Part shown: positions 1 to 7,119 of the stretch, one piece after another
How the letters are laid out: every line of letters starts with the position of its first letter
Position numbering within the stretch: position 1 is the stretch's first letter
Assembly (NCBI GenBank): GCA_016793585.1
Contig: JAEUJR010000274.1
Location: forward strand, 1 to 14,185
Direction: 5' to 3'
DNA from: Archangium sp.
Lineage (GTDB): Bacteria > Myxococcota > Myxococcia > Myxococcales > Myxococcaceae
Length of the DNA: 14,185 nt
The notes under the pieces: generated by a model
The model's database searches: none
Seen by the model: only the letters and a program-made list of their open reading frames with translations
Told to the model about the DNA's origin: nothing
Program-made: the position numbers and the translations under genes

Positions 1-3
1 GTC

Positions 4-1488
4 GTGGCCGCGTTCAGCCGCCTCTTCAAGGGCCGCACGCCGATGTTGAAGGGCCTCGAGGGCACCGAGCCGCTCGTGTTGACGCCCCTCGCGTTCGGTG
101 CGGCGAGCGCGCCCGCCGCGTCGCCGCCGATGTCTGCGCAGGTCGGGGCCACCAACGCCGACGGCTCCGTCACCCTCGCGAAGGTGCGCACCACCCGCAT
201 GACCTCGGAGGAGATGGCCGTCGTTCGCGCGAACGAAGCCGCCGAAGCCGCGCGCGTCGTGGCCGCCGAGTGGGCCGCCCGCCACGCAGGCGACGAGGGC
301 AACCCGAAGGACTTCGCCCTCGGCCAACTGCTCATCGAGAAGCAGCGCATCACCGCCGAGCAGGCCGACGCCTCGCTGCAACAGGCGCAGTCGTTCGGCT
401 CGACGCTCTTCTATTCGCTCTGCTTCCTGGGGCACCTCGACGAAGACGAAGGCCTGCCGTTCGCGGCCGAGCTGCTCAAACAGCGCTTCCTCACCGGTCC
501 GCAGCTCATCGAGCTGGCGCTCACGCCCGCGAACGCGCCGATGCTGCCGCGCGAGACGGCTGACCAATGGCAGGTGGTGCCGCTCAAGCTCGAGGCCGGC
601 GCTCTCACCGTCGCCATCGCCGACCCGAGCCGAATGGACGTGCTCGACGAGGTGAAGCGCCGGGCGAAGGTGCGGGCGGTGAACGCCGTGCGCGCGACCG
701 AGCGCACCATCACCGAAGGCCTGCTGCGGGTGTACGACGGCAAGACGGCCCTGCCCGAGTGGGCGCTGCCGAAGAAGGCCCCGCCTGCCCCGCTGCCGCC
801 GCTCGCGCTCGACCCCAACGCGTTGCCCCCGCTCGAAGACCTTCCCCCGCTCGAGGACCTGGGGCTTCCGCCGCCGCCGTCGATGGAGCCGTTGCCGCCC
901 ATGCCGAGCGCGCCCACCGCGGCCCGCGCCCCGATGAGCTCGCCCCCCATGTCGAGGCCGATGCCGTCGGCGCCCCCCGCCGTCTCGCCACCGGCGCCGG
1001 CGCCGCCTCCGCCCGCCTCGACCAACCTGCTCGACATCACCTCGCGGCTGTTCGACGCCGTTCTCTCGCTGGTGCCCGAGCGCGGGCCAGAGGGCTCCCG
1101 AATGATCGGCCTCGTGCGCGCCGTCGCGAGACAGAGCGGCGCGGCCGGGCCACCGCTGGAGCAGCTCAGGCTCTGCGCCAAGGCCCTCGTCATCGCCGCC
1201 CTGCTCGAGGGCAAACGCGCGTTCGAGACGCCGTCGCTGCCCGCGGTGTCGGCGGTGCTCGGCGCGCACTGGCGGGAGTTCGAGCCGTTCATCAAGCCGC
1301 TGCTCGATGGCGACGAGTCACCGCCAGCCGACCCACGCGCCATCGTGCTGATGCTCTGCTTCACCGTCGCCGCGTCGCTGGGCGCCGTGCCCTCGAAGCT
1401 GCCCGACGCCGCCGCCGCGGTCGCCTCGTTGAAGAGCCGGTACCCTGCGGCAGCCATCGCCGCGCTCGAGGCCGTGCTGTCGCGCTGA
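4..1488 (+). CDS. MshEN / GspE N-terminal-domain protein without ATPase (possibly 5' partial)
   Basis: The protein is 494 aa from a GTG at base 4. The frame is open to the window edge, so the true start may lie upstream; ATG at 43 is another option. Residues about 103-246 look like an MshEN/T2SSE-N domain: an ALGQLLIEKQRIT-like opening, a second helical repeat ending in LPFAAELLKQ, then a PRETADQWQVVPL stretch and a VAIADPSRMDVLDEV stretch typical of this family. A Pro-rich linker follows (about 250-345), holding a short LPPLED duplication, and then a helical C-terminal region (about 345-494) that I do not recognise. No Walker A motif is visible, so this is not a GspE/PilB ATPase. Some MshEN domains bind c-di-GMP; whether this one does is unknown. 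A regulatory or adaptor role in motility, secretion or signalling is inference. Confidence 0.75.
   Translation: MAAFSRLFKGRTPMLKGLEGTEPLVLTPLAFGAASAPAASPPMSAQVGATNADGSVTLAKVRTTRMTSEEMAVVRANEAAEAARVVAAEWAARHAGDEGNPKDFALGQLLIEKQRITAEQADASLQQAQSFGSTLFYSLCFLGHLDEDEGLPFAAELLKQRFLTGPQLIELALTPANAPMLPRETADQWQVVPLKLEAGALTVAIADPSRMDVLDEVKRRAKVRAVNAVRATERTITEGLLRVYDGKTALPEWALPKKAPPAPLPPLALDPNALPPLEDLPPLEDLGLPPPPSMEPLPPMPSAPTAARAPMSSPPMSRPMPSAPPAVSPPAPAPPPPASTNLLDITSRLFDAVLSLVPERGPEGSRMIGLVRAVARQSGAAGPPLEQLRLCAKALVIAALLEGKRAFETPSLPAVSAVLGAHWREFEPFIKPLLDGDESPPADPRAIVLMLCFTVAASLGAVPSKLPDAAAAVASLKSRYPAAAIAALEAVLSR
823..858 (+). repeat. Tandem 18-bp duplication (LPPLED x2) in Pro-rich linker
   Basis: Two adjacent 18-bp units (823-840 and 841-858) encode LPPLED twice and differ at synonymous positions. 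They lie in the proline-rich linker of the MshEN protein and look like simple linker expansion. Confidence 0.7.
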
Positions 1489-1573
1489 TCAAGTAGCGCT
1501 GACGTTCGCGTGGGTCCCGTGTGCGCTCCGGTAGTTGTATGTCGGCCAACCACTGGTGTAGGGCCGCCGATTC

Positions 1574-2476
1574 GTGGTGTTCGCCCTCCTGGCCAGCGTG
1601 GCGGTGCTGTCGGCTTTGCCCATGCCGGGTGAGGCCGAGGCCAGACGCTTCGACGAAGCGTTCGAGCGCGGCGAGGCGCTGTACTCGAAGGGCGACTACG
1701 GCGCGGCGATCTCGCTCTTCCGTGAAGCCGACCGGCTGAAGGTGACGCCAGAGGTCGCGTTCGATCTCGCGCGCAGCTACGAGAAGCTGGGCGACGTCGC
1801 CTTCACCACGCTCTACGACCGGCTCTACGTGGCGCGCGCGCCCGACGCGACCGACGCGCAGGACCTCTCGATTCGTGTGAGCCGCACCCTGTCGAACGCG
1901 GAGGAGGACGGGAAGAGCTACGTCGAGGTCTTCTCACCCGGCGCCACCAGCCTCACGGTGGCGGGCCGACACTTCCCCGCGCCGCCGGCTGCGCTGTTCC
2001 TCGCGCCCGGTGAGTACCTGGTCGAGGGCACGTTCCGCGCGGGCGCCGTCAAGACGATGAAGCTGCAGGTGCGCGCAGGCCGCCTGACGAGCGCGTGGTT
2101 CGAGCCGTTGAAGCCGCCCCTGCTCAAGGCCGACGAGCCGGCGCCCCCCGAGGCGGTGCGCGTCGAGCAGCCCGTCGCGCCAGCCACGGGGCCCTCGGGG
2201 GCGCGCATCGCCTCGTACGTCGCGCTGGGCGTCGGCGCCGCGGCGCTGGGCGCGGGCCTCGTCACCGGCGCCCTGGCCAACGCCGACGCAGCGCGCGCCG
2301 CCGACCTCGCGCTGACGGTGCGGGAAGCGCGCGGCGCGGCTGCAGACGCCAACGGCAAGGCCACCATCGCCAACGTGCTCTTCGTCGCGGGAGGCCTCGC
2401 GGCGGTGACGGGCGGCGTGCTGTTCGTGGTGTCGATGCCCGAGCCAGGCATGAAGCCCGCGGAGCGTGCCCCGTGA
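1574..2476 (+). CDS. TPR-like envelope protein with two C-terminal TM helices
   Basis: The protein is 300 aa. An in-frame TAG at 1559-1561 limits the start to GTG at 1574 or GTG at 1577. A hydrophobic N-terminus (FALLASVAVLSALP) followed by an Ala/Glu-rich stretch looks like a short signal peptide. Residues about 25-75 contain a TPR-like pair (ALYSKGDYGAAISLFREADR, then VAFDLARSYEKLGD). The middle (about 110-175) is beta-rich and reads like a PEGA-type surface domain (the APPAALFLAPGEYLVEGTF region). Two hydrophobic helices follow at about 212-237 and 267-288, separated by an Ala-rich charged segment. This arrangement of TPR, beta domain and paired C-terminal helices is common among uncharacterised myxobacterial proteins. 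The stop overlaps the start of the next gene (GTGA), so the two are probably co-translated. The function is unknown; a scaffold in the envelope is inference. Confidence 0.8.
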   Translation: MVFALLASVAVLSALPMPGEAEARRFDEAFERGEALYSKGDYGAAISLFREADRLKVTPEVAFDLARSYEKLGDVAFTTLYDRLYVARAPDATDAQDLSIRVSRTLSNAEEDGKSYVEVFSPGATSLTVAGRHFPAPPAALFLAPGEYLVEGTFRAGAVKTMKLQVRAGRLTSAWFEPLKPPLLKADEPAPPEAVRVEQPVAPATGPSGARIASYVALGVGAAALGAGLVTGALANADAARAADLALTVREARGAAADANGKATIANVLFVAGGLAAVTGGVLFVVSMPEPGMKPAERAP

Positions 2477-4746
2477 GCCGCGCCCTGCTCGTCACGGCGC
2501 TGCTCGCCGGCTGCAACATGAACGTCGAGGTCGACCCCGAGGGGCATCGCTGCAACGAGATCGACCTCTGCCCGAGCGGCTACACCTGCGTCAGCTTCAC
2601 CTGCCGCGCGAACGGCAGCACCGGTGGCGGGGGAGGCTCTGGAGGGGGCTTCGTCACCATGGGTGGCGGCGACGGCGGCGGCTTCGTCACTGGCGGCGGT
2701 GACGCGGGCGGCGCGGCGGGCGGTGTCGGCGGAGGCAGCGCCGGCGGCGGCGACCTGTGCGCGAACGTCTCGTGCACGATGGTGCCGGCGCCCACGTGCG
2801 TGGGCTCGGTCGCCCGCTCGTTCATGGGCCAGGGCCACTGCGTGCCCACCACCGGCCAGTGCTCGTTCGAGAGCTTCGACCTCGACTGCGCGCCGGGCGC
2901 GTGCGTGTCGGGCACCTGCCCGCTCACCGTGCAACAGACCGGCCCCCGGGTGCGGTTCGCCATCAACGCCATCGACCTCGCGCCGGGCTCCACTGGCAGC
3001 GCGGTGGTCGCGGTGGGCGACCGCAGCAACGTCAGCCAGTGGAACGGCACGCGCTGGGCGACGGTGTCGGCGCCCGTCGGCAACGTGAAGCTGAACGCGG
3101 TGAACTTCACCTCGCAGAACACGGCGTGGGTCGTGGGCGAAGCGCGCACCGTCTGGAGATGGGACCGCACCACGGGCACCTTCCTCACCACGCCTGCGCC
3201 TTCGATGCCCGCGACCTCGAACCTCATCGGCGTCGACGGCACCACCGACATGGCCGTGCTCGTCGCCGACACGAGCGGCAACTGGGCCAAGTGGAACGGC
3301 ACGGCGTGGGCGAACGGCGCGCTCTCGGTCGACGGCGGCGTGATGACGAGCGTGTGGGTCGACGAGACGCAACGTGAGCGCATCGCCGGCTCGTGCCGCG
3401 ACAGCTCGGGCGTTCGCCGCACCTGCGTCGGCTATCGAAACGCGGCCAGCTCGACGACGTGGTTCGTCGACCTCGCGCCCACCGAGACGCGCGGCTGCGT
3501 CAGCCTCGGCCCGTGGGTCGACGTGCCCATGGCCGGCGGCCAGGACGCGCTCTGCGGGTTCGACGACAACAGCTCCATTCGCCACGTCTCGACCGGCAGC
3601 TACGCCTCCACCACCGGGCTGAGCCTGCTCACCGGAGACGGCATCGTCGGCATCACCGGCGCTCCGCCCTCGGCGGGCACGCGCGCGGTCTGGGTGCAGA
3701 CGAGCTCGATTCTCGGCACCGGCCGGCTCTATCGGGTGACGGGCTCGGGCGCGGCGCCCTTCCCCATCGCGCAGCTCGACACCGAGCTCGGCGAAGAGCA
3801 CCTGTCTCCCTCCGAGAGCGCGGGCGTCGTCGTGGCCGAGGTCGACCGGGTTCGCAACGTGAACAACGTCTTCTACCGACGCACGACGCCCGTGGAGCGC
3901 ACTGACGCGCTCGATCTCGGCCTCGACTTCGGCGCCGTCACCTCGTTCAACGGCGAGCTCGCGCTGCTGGGCAGGAACGGCGAGCTGGCGGTGCAGCACG
4001 CGGGCAGCGACGTCTACGAGTTCCGCCGGCCACCAGCGAGCCCGCAGTACAACGTCGAAGACGCCGAGGGGCGCAACAGCGCGCTCTCGATTCTCGTCGT
4101 CGGCCGCGATGGCCTGAACGCCGGCCTCATCGGGCGGGTGAACTTCCAGGGCTACACGCGGGTCACCACGACGGCGCCGAGCACCACCTTCCGCGGAGTC
4201 TGCCGCGCGAGCGACACCGAGGCGTGGGCCGTTGGAACCGGTGGCGCCGTCTTCTCCATCGGCGCTACCGCCGCCACCCGTGAGGCGTCTGTCACCACGG
4301 TGAACGACTTCAACGCCGTCGATTGCCCGGTCGTCGGTCAGGCCGTGGCCTGCGGCGCGAACTCGACGGTGTGGAGACGTTCGGGTGGCACCTGGGCCCC
4401 TGCCCCCGCCTTCCCCATGGCCGGCCGCACCTTCACGAGCTGCAAACTCGTCAACGGAGCCATCTGGGTGGCCGGCGACCAGGTGTTCGCACGGCTCGAT
4501 CCCCAGGCCTCCTCGTGGGCCATGCTCGCCGCCCGAACAGGCCTGAATCACCTCATCATCCGCGCTCCGAACGACATCTTCGCCACCGCCGCTGCCAACA
4601 CCTCGAATTTCGACGTGGTGCGTTACGACGGTGCTGCGTGGACCACCGTTCTTTCCGGGACTTCCGGCGTACCCGGGGGGGGTGTGCAGGTGGGAGCGAG
4701 GGTGGTATGGGGTGCGTCCGCTGGCGCGTTGGTCGAAGGGCGCTGA
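2473..4746 (+). CDS. Large Cys/Gly-rich lipoprotein with propeller-like repeats
   Basis: The protein is 757 aa. I chose GTG at 2473 because it overlaps the previous stop (GTGA), has GGAG 8 nt upstream, and starts a lipoprotein signal peptide with an LLAGC lipobox (Cys14). The longer open frame upstream lies inside the previous gene. Layout: Cys-rich stretch (C27, C33, C39, C44); Gly-rich linker about 48-93; a second Cys module (C96, 101, 109, 123, 130, 139, 144, 149; eight Cys, so four disulfides are possible); then about 600 aa of beta-repeat sequence. Recurring elements such as SQWNGTRW, AKWNGTAW, WRRSGGTW and RYDGAAW, each after a VxAVG or TAWVVG-like strand, suggest a beta-propeller of the Kelch/YCF48-like kind. 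It is probably exported and lipid-anchored. The ligand is unknown. The stop is followed, in the same frame and 17 codons later, by the pseudokinase ATG. Confidence 0.85.
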   Translation: MSRALLVTALLAGCNMNVEVDPEGHRCNEIDLCPSGYTCVSFTCRANGSTGGGGGSGGGFVTMGGGDGGGFVTGGGDAGGAAGGVGGGSAGGGDLCANVSCTMVPAPTCVGSVARSFMGQGHCVPTTGQCSFESFDLDCAPGACVSGTCPLTVQQTGPRVRFAINAIDLAPGSTGSAVVAVGDRSNVSQWNGTRWATVSAPVGNVKLNAVNFTSQNTAWVVGEARTVWRWDRTTGTFLTTPAPSMPATSNLIGVDGTTDMAVLVADTSGNWAKWNGTAWANGALSVDGGVMTSVWVDETQRERIAGSCRDSSGVRRTCVGYRNAASSTTWFVDLAPTETRGCVSLGPWVDVPMAGGQDALCGFDDNSSIRHVSTGSYASTTGLSLLTGDGIVGITGAPPSAGTRAVWVQTSSILGTGRLYRVTGSGAAPFPIAQLDTELGEEHLSPSESAGVVVAEVDRVRNVNNVFYRRTTPVERTDALDLGLDFGAVTSFNGELALLGRNGELAVQHAGSDVYEFRRPPASPQYNVEDAEGRNSALSILVVGRDGLNAGLIGRVNFQGYTRVTTTAPSTTFRGVCRASDTEAWAVGTGGAVFSIGATAATREASVTTVNDFNAVDCPVVGQAVACGANSTVWRRSGGTWAPAPAFPMAGRTFTSCKLVNGAIWVAGDQVFARLDPQASSWAMLAARTGLNHLIIRAPNDIFATAAANTSNFDVVRYDGAAWTTVLSGTSGVPGGGVQVGARVVWGASAGALVEGR
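2613..2755 (+). repeat. Low-complexity Gly-rich linker repeat
   Basis: GGN-rich DNA encodes a Gly/Ser/Ala/Asp linker of about 45 residues. It contains two near copies of a GGGFVT-GGGD unit (about 2646-2675 and 2679-2702). It joins two Cys-rich modules of the lipoprotein and is a likely site of length variation between strains. Confidence 0.7.
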
Positions 4747-4781
4747 CGGGCGGACCAAAAGGGGCTGTACGCCTCGGCTAC

Positions 4782-4796
4782 TTCCGGGGGCCGGAA
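4782..4796 (+). promoter_or_regulatory. Stem-loop immediately upstream of pseudokinase start
   Basis: A perfect 6-bp inverted repeat (TTCCGG / CCGGAA) with a GGG loop ends one base before the ATG at 4798. It covers the only G-rich stretch that could act as a ribosome binding site. It could limit translation initiation in the transcript. GC-rich chance pairing is the alternative. Confidence 0.35.
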
Positions 4797-4797
4797 C

Positions 4798-6432
4798 ATG
4801 GGTGAGCTGGATCCAAAGATCAAGATTCGCGCGCCGTTGCGCTGTGACGGCATCGGTCGTCTCGACTGCGCCGAAGACCTCGAGTCGGGCAACCGGCTCG
4901 CGGTTCGCTGGCTGCCGCTCGAGGCGAACGGCGACGCGGCGGTGAAGGCCTGCGAGAAGCTGCCTTCGCACCCCACCCTGCCCCGCATTCACCAGACGGG
5001 CTCGGTCGGCACGTCGGCCTTCGTGGCCATGGACTTCCCCGAGGGCCAGGTGTTGTCGGCGCTCGTCGAAGACCGCCTCGACATCGACATCGTGATTCGA
5101 GTCGCCTCGCAGCTGTCTGACGCGCTGGCCATGGTGCACGACCAGGGCGTGGTGCACGGCGAGCTGTCGACGGAGTCGGTGCTGCTGGTGCCGCCCGACC
5201 GCGCGTACCTGTGGGACATGCCGCTGGTCATCGCGAACCGCATGACCGATCGCCGCGGCGAGAACCGGCTGATGCAGAACCTGCCCCGCACGGCGGCGTA
5301 CCTCTCGCCCGAGCGGGCGAAGGGCTCGGGCTCGTCGATGTCGGGCGACGTGTACTCGCTGGGCGCCGTGCTCTGCGCCATCGCCGGAGCGCCGCTGCCG
5401 ACCGCGCAGACGACGCTGGGCGTGGTGCACCTCGTGGCCTCGGGAGAGTGGACGCCGCGCGTGCCCACCACGATTCCCGACCCGTGGCGCACGATGATCG
5501 TTCGAATGGTGGCGACGAACCCCGAGCTGCGGCCGTCGGCGCGTGAAGTGGCGACGGCGTTCTCGCGCCCGCCAGCGCCCGCGATGCTGCCGACGGTTCC
5601 CGAGATGCCGGCCGTTCGGCTCCCGCCCGAGCTCATGGCGGCCGCCGAGGCGATGGCTCGCAAGCCGGTCGTCATCGAGCCGCTGCCCGTCGTCGAGCCC
5701 GGCGCGGCCGCTGCAGCCGATGCCGCCGTGGTGGCCGAAGGTGTGAAGGCCGACACCGTCGTCGTCGCCGCCCACGTTCCGGCCGAGACGAAGACCGACA
5801 CCTCGATTCCCGCCGTCACCGCCGAGTCGGTCGCTGCGCCCGCGCAGGCGGCTCCGCGCACCGATTCGCAGGAAGTGCCCGAGGTCTCGCCGACCGACGT
5901 GGTGAAGCTGCCGACCATCGAGATGCCTGCCGTGCAGATCGACGCGCTGCTCTCGCAGACGCAGGTCTCGCAGGCCTCGAGCGCGAGCGCCGACGTGGTG
6001 GTGCCGCCGGCGCCCCGCATGACGCCCATCGCGACGTCGTCGGTGCAGCTGACCGACTCCATCATGGTCTCGCCCGAGCTGGCGCAGGCCGGCGCGGTGA
6101 CGCTGACGCCCGAGCAGCTCGCGCAGCTGCAGAAGCCCGCCAGGTGGATCTACGTCGTGGGCGGCGCCATGGCGGCGGCCATCATCGTGCTCATGGGCGT
6201 GGCGGTGCACCTCGCGGCCAAGCAGGGCGCGGCGGTGCAGCAGGCCGTCGAGTCGCAGCGCATCGTGGTGCCGACGCAGGTGCCCGTGACGCCGACGCCG
6301 GTGAACACGGTCTCCGACGACGACCTCGCGCCCATCAAGCCGGTGCGCGCGGTGAAGAAGTCGGCTCCGAAAGAGGAGCAGGGCTTCGACATGCCCGAGC
6401 GCAACAACCTGAGCGGCCGCACCGAGATGTGA
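4798..6432 (+). CDS. Membrane-anchored Ser/Thr protein kinase homologue, probable pseudokinase
   Basis: The protein is 544 aa. Residues about 10-255 follow the bacterial Pkn2-type Ser/Thr kinase fold but key residues are changed. There is no glycine-rich loop. The VAIK lysine position reads AVRW (R37). The HRDLKxxN loop reads HGELSTES (H120, G121, E122; Asp to Glu, Lys to Ser, Asn to Ser). DFG reads DMP (D140-P142). APE survives as SPE and the following SGDVYSLG helix is intact, so the C-lobe is recognisable. A long Ala/Val/Pro/Thr linker runs from about 255 to 448. A single TM helix follows (about 450-473, starting WIYVVGG), then a tail of about 70 residues that would be periplasmic. This suggests a cytoplasmic signalling scaffold linked across the inner membrane. 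Loss of catalysis is inferred from the motifs. The gene is in the same direction as its neighbours, 51 bp after the lipoprotein gene. Confidence 0.85.
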   Translation: MGELDPKIKIRAPLRCDGIGRLDCAEDLESGNRLAVRWLPLEANGDAAVKACEKLPSHPTLPRIHQTGSVGTSAFVAMDFPEGQVLSALVEDRLDIDIVIRVASQLSDALAMVHDQGVVHGELSTESVLLVPPDRAYLWDMPLVIANRMTDRRGENRLMQNLPRTAAYLSPERAKGSGSSMSGDVYSLGAVLCAIAGAPLPTAQTTLGVVHLVASGEWTPRVPTTIPDPWRTMIVRMVATNPELRPSAREVATAFSRPPAPAMLPTVPEMPAVRLPPELMAAAEAMARKPVVIEPLPVVEPGAAAAADAAVVAEGVKADTVVVAAHVPAETKTDTSIPAVTAESVAAPAQAAPRTDSQEVPEVSPTDVVKLPTIEMPAVQIDALLSQTQVSQASSASADVVVPPAPRMTPIATSSVQLTDSIMVSPELAQAGAVTLTPEQLAQLQKPARWIYVVGGAMAAAIIVLMGVAVHLAAKQGAAVQQAVESQRIVVPTQVPVTPTPVNTVSDDDLAPIKPVRAVKKSAPKEEQGFDMPERNNLSGRTEM

Positions 6433-6437
6433 AGCTG

Positions 6438-6454
6438 CGGAGCGACGAGCTCCG
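6438..6454 (+). other. Small inverted repeat after pseudokinase stop
   Basis: CGGAGC and GCTCCG form a 6-bp stem with a GACGA loop just after the stop at 6432. No T-run follows, so it is not a classical intrinsic terminator. It may be a transcript-end structure. Confidence 0.3.
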
Positions 6455-6498
6455 TTCACGACGGCGCCAGCCTGTTTCGCCCTCGCGGGCCCGGTCTT

Positions 6499-6521
6499 CG
6501 ATGAAGGCTGGGCCTTCGTCG
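6499..6521 (+). terminator. Candidate hairpin terminator between pseudokinase and small lipoprotein
   Basis: A 10-bp stem (6499-6508 with 6512-6521, nine Watson-Crick pairs and one G-U) closes on a 3-nt TGG loop in the 146-bp gap. There is no T-tract after it. It is the best terminator-like structure in this gap, which otherwise holds only the weak repeat at 6438-6454. Confidence 0.35.
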
Positions 6522-6578
6522 TTCAGCGACCGCGCGGGCACGTGACAGAACCAGCTGGCCGCGCCACCATGCGCGCCC

Positions 6579-7076
6579 ATGGAGACCCGCCTCTTCCTCA
6601 TCGTCTCGGTGTTGGCCCTCGCCATCGGTTGCTCGAGCTTCCGCGCCGTCGACCGGGGTGACTGGCGCCGCGTGTACACGAAGGACGCTTCGACGGTGAA
6701 GAGCCTCGACGCGCCGCAAGAGATCATCACCCGTGAGAAGTACGAAGAAGAGCTCGCCAACGACGTACGACGCACCTGGAGCCCGTCACCCGGCTGGAGC
6801 CCGCCCTGGCTGCTCGACACCGACGAGATCGGGCTTTCGCTCAACGAGGTGATGGAGTTCCGCATCGACGAGCTGAAGCCCGTCGAGGTGCAGGTGAAGG
6901 GCGACGTCGCGACGCTCTTCTGGGGCCAGCGCATCAAGAAGGACGAGTGGAAGGACGGCACCGACGTCACGCGGCGCGAGTCGACGTTGTTCGTTCAGGG
7001 CAAGACGAAGGGCAAAGCCACCATTCGCATCGTGACCGAAGACACCACGAAGGACATTCCCGTCACCGTGAAGTGA
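6579..7076 (+). CDS. Small lipoprotein of unknown function
   Basis: The protein is 165 aa. The N-terminus METRLFLIVSVLALAIGC is a classical lipoprotein signal peptide, with a lipobox ending at Cys18. The mature part is charged, starting SSFRAVDRGDWRRVY, with a Pro/Trp-rich stretch (about residues 68-78) and a C-terminal half that reads as alternating beta strands. I recognise no family. An upstream ATG at 6569 is in another frame and gives no extension. There is no clear Shine-Dalgarno. The 146-bp gap with a hairpin before it suggests its own transcript. Its composition matches the host side, so the foreign block begins after it. Lipidation and export are well supported; the role is unknown. 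Confidence 0.8.
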   Translation: METRLFLIVSVLALAIGCSSFRAVDRGDWRRVYTKDASTVKSLDAPQEIITREKYEEELANDVRRTWSPSPGWSPPWLLDTDEIGLSLNEVMEFRIDELKPVEVQVKGDVATLFWGQRIKKDEWKDGTDVTRRESTLFVQGKTKGKATIRIVTEDTTKDIPVTVK

Positions 7077-7100
7077 ACGAGGGACGTGACTTTTCCCGCT

Positions 7101-7114
7101 GAGCAGGGAGGATA
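7101..7114 (+). repeat. Left copy of near-direct repeat flanking the foreign cassette
   Basis: GAGCAGGGAGGATA here matches GAGCAGTGAGAATA at 8886-8899 in 12 of 14 positions. The two copies sit where GC content changes on each side of the ATPase/Toprim pair. This copy also contains the ATPase ribosome binding site, which weakens the case for an attachment or target-site origin. Confidence 0.35.
7106..7111 (+). promoter_or_regulatory. Strong Shine-Dalgarno for the ATPase gene
   Basis: GGGAGG lies 8 nt before the GTG at 7120. It is the best ribosome binding site in the window and fixes the ATPase start. Most neighbouring host genes have weak sites. Confidence 0.75.
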
Positions 7115-7119
7115 AACAC

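Noticed and set aside
411..1553. A 380-codon minus-strand frame opposite the MshEN gene
   Set aside because: It is Ser/Ala/Gly/Arg-rich with no motif, and the plus strand has a recognisable domain.
1489..1573. Small gene or terminator between the MshEN and TPR-like genes
   Set aside because: Stops occur in the relevant frames and no stable inverted repeat was visible.
2095..2472. Longer start for the large lipoprotein
   Set aside because: This extension lies inside the previous gene, is Arg/Ala-rich, and would bury a clear lipoprotein signal peptide that starts at 2473.
1918..6459. A 1513-codon open frame on the minus strand
   Set aside because: It lies antisense to four well-supported genes and has a His/Arg/Gly/Ala-rich, low-complexity translation, which is the usual shadow of high-GC codon bias.
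7077..7119. Sigma70-type promoter for the cassette
   Set aside because: The 43-bp gap has no convincing pair of -35 and -10 elements; transcription may start within the upstream gene.
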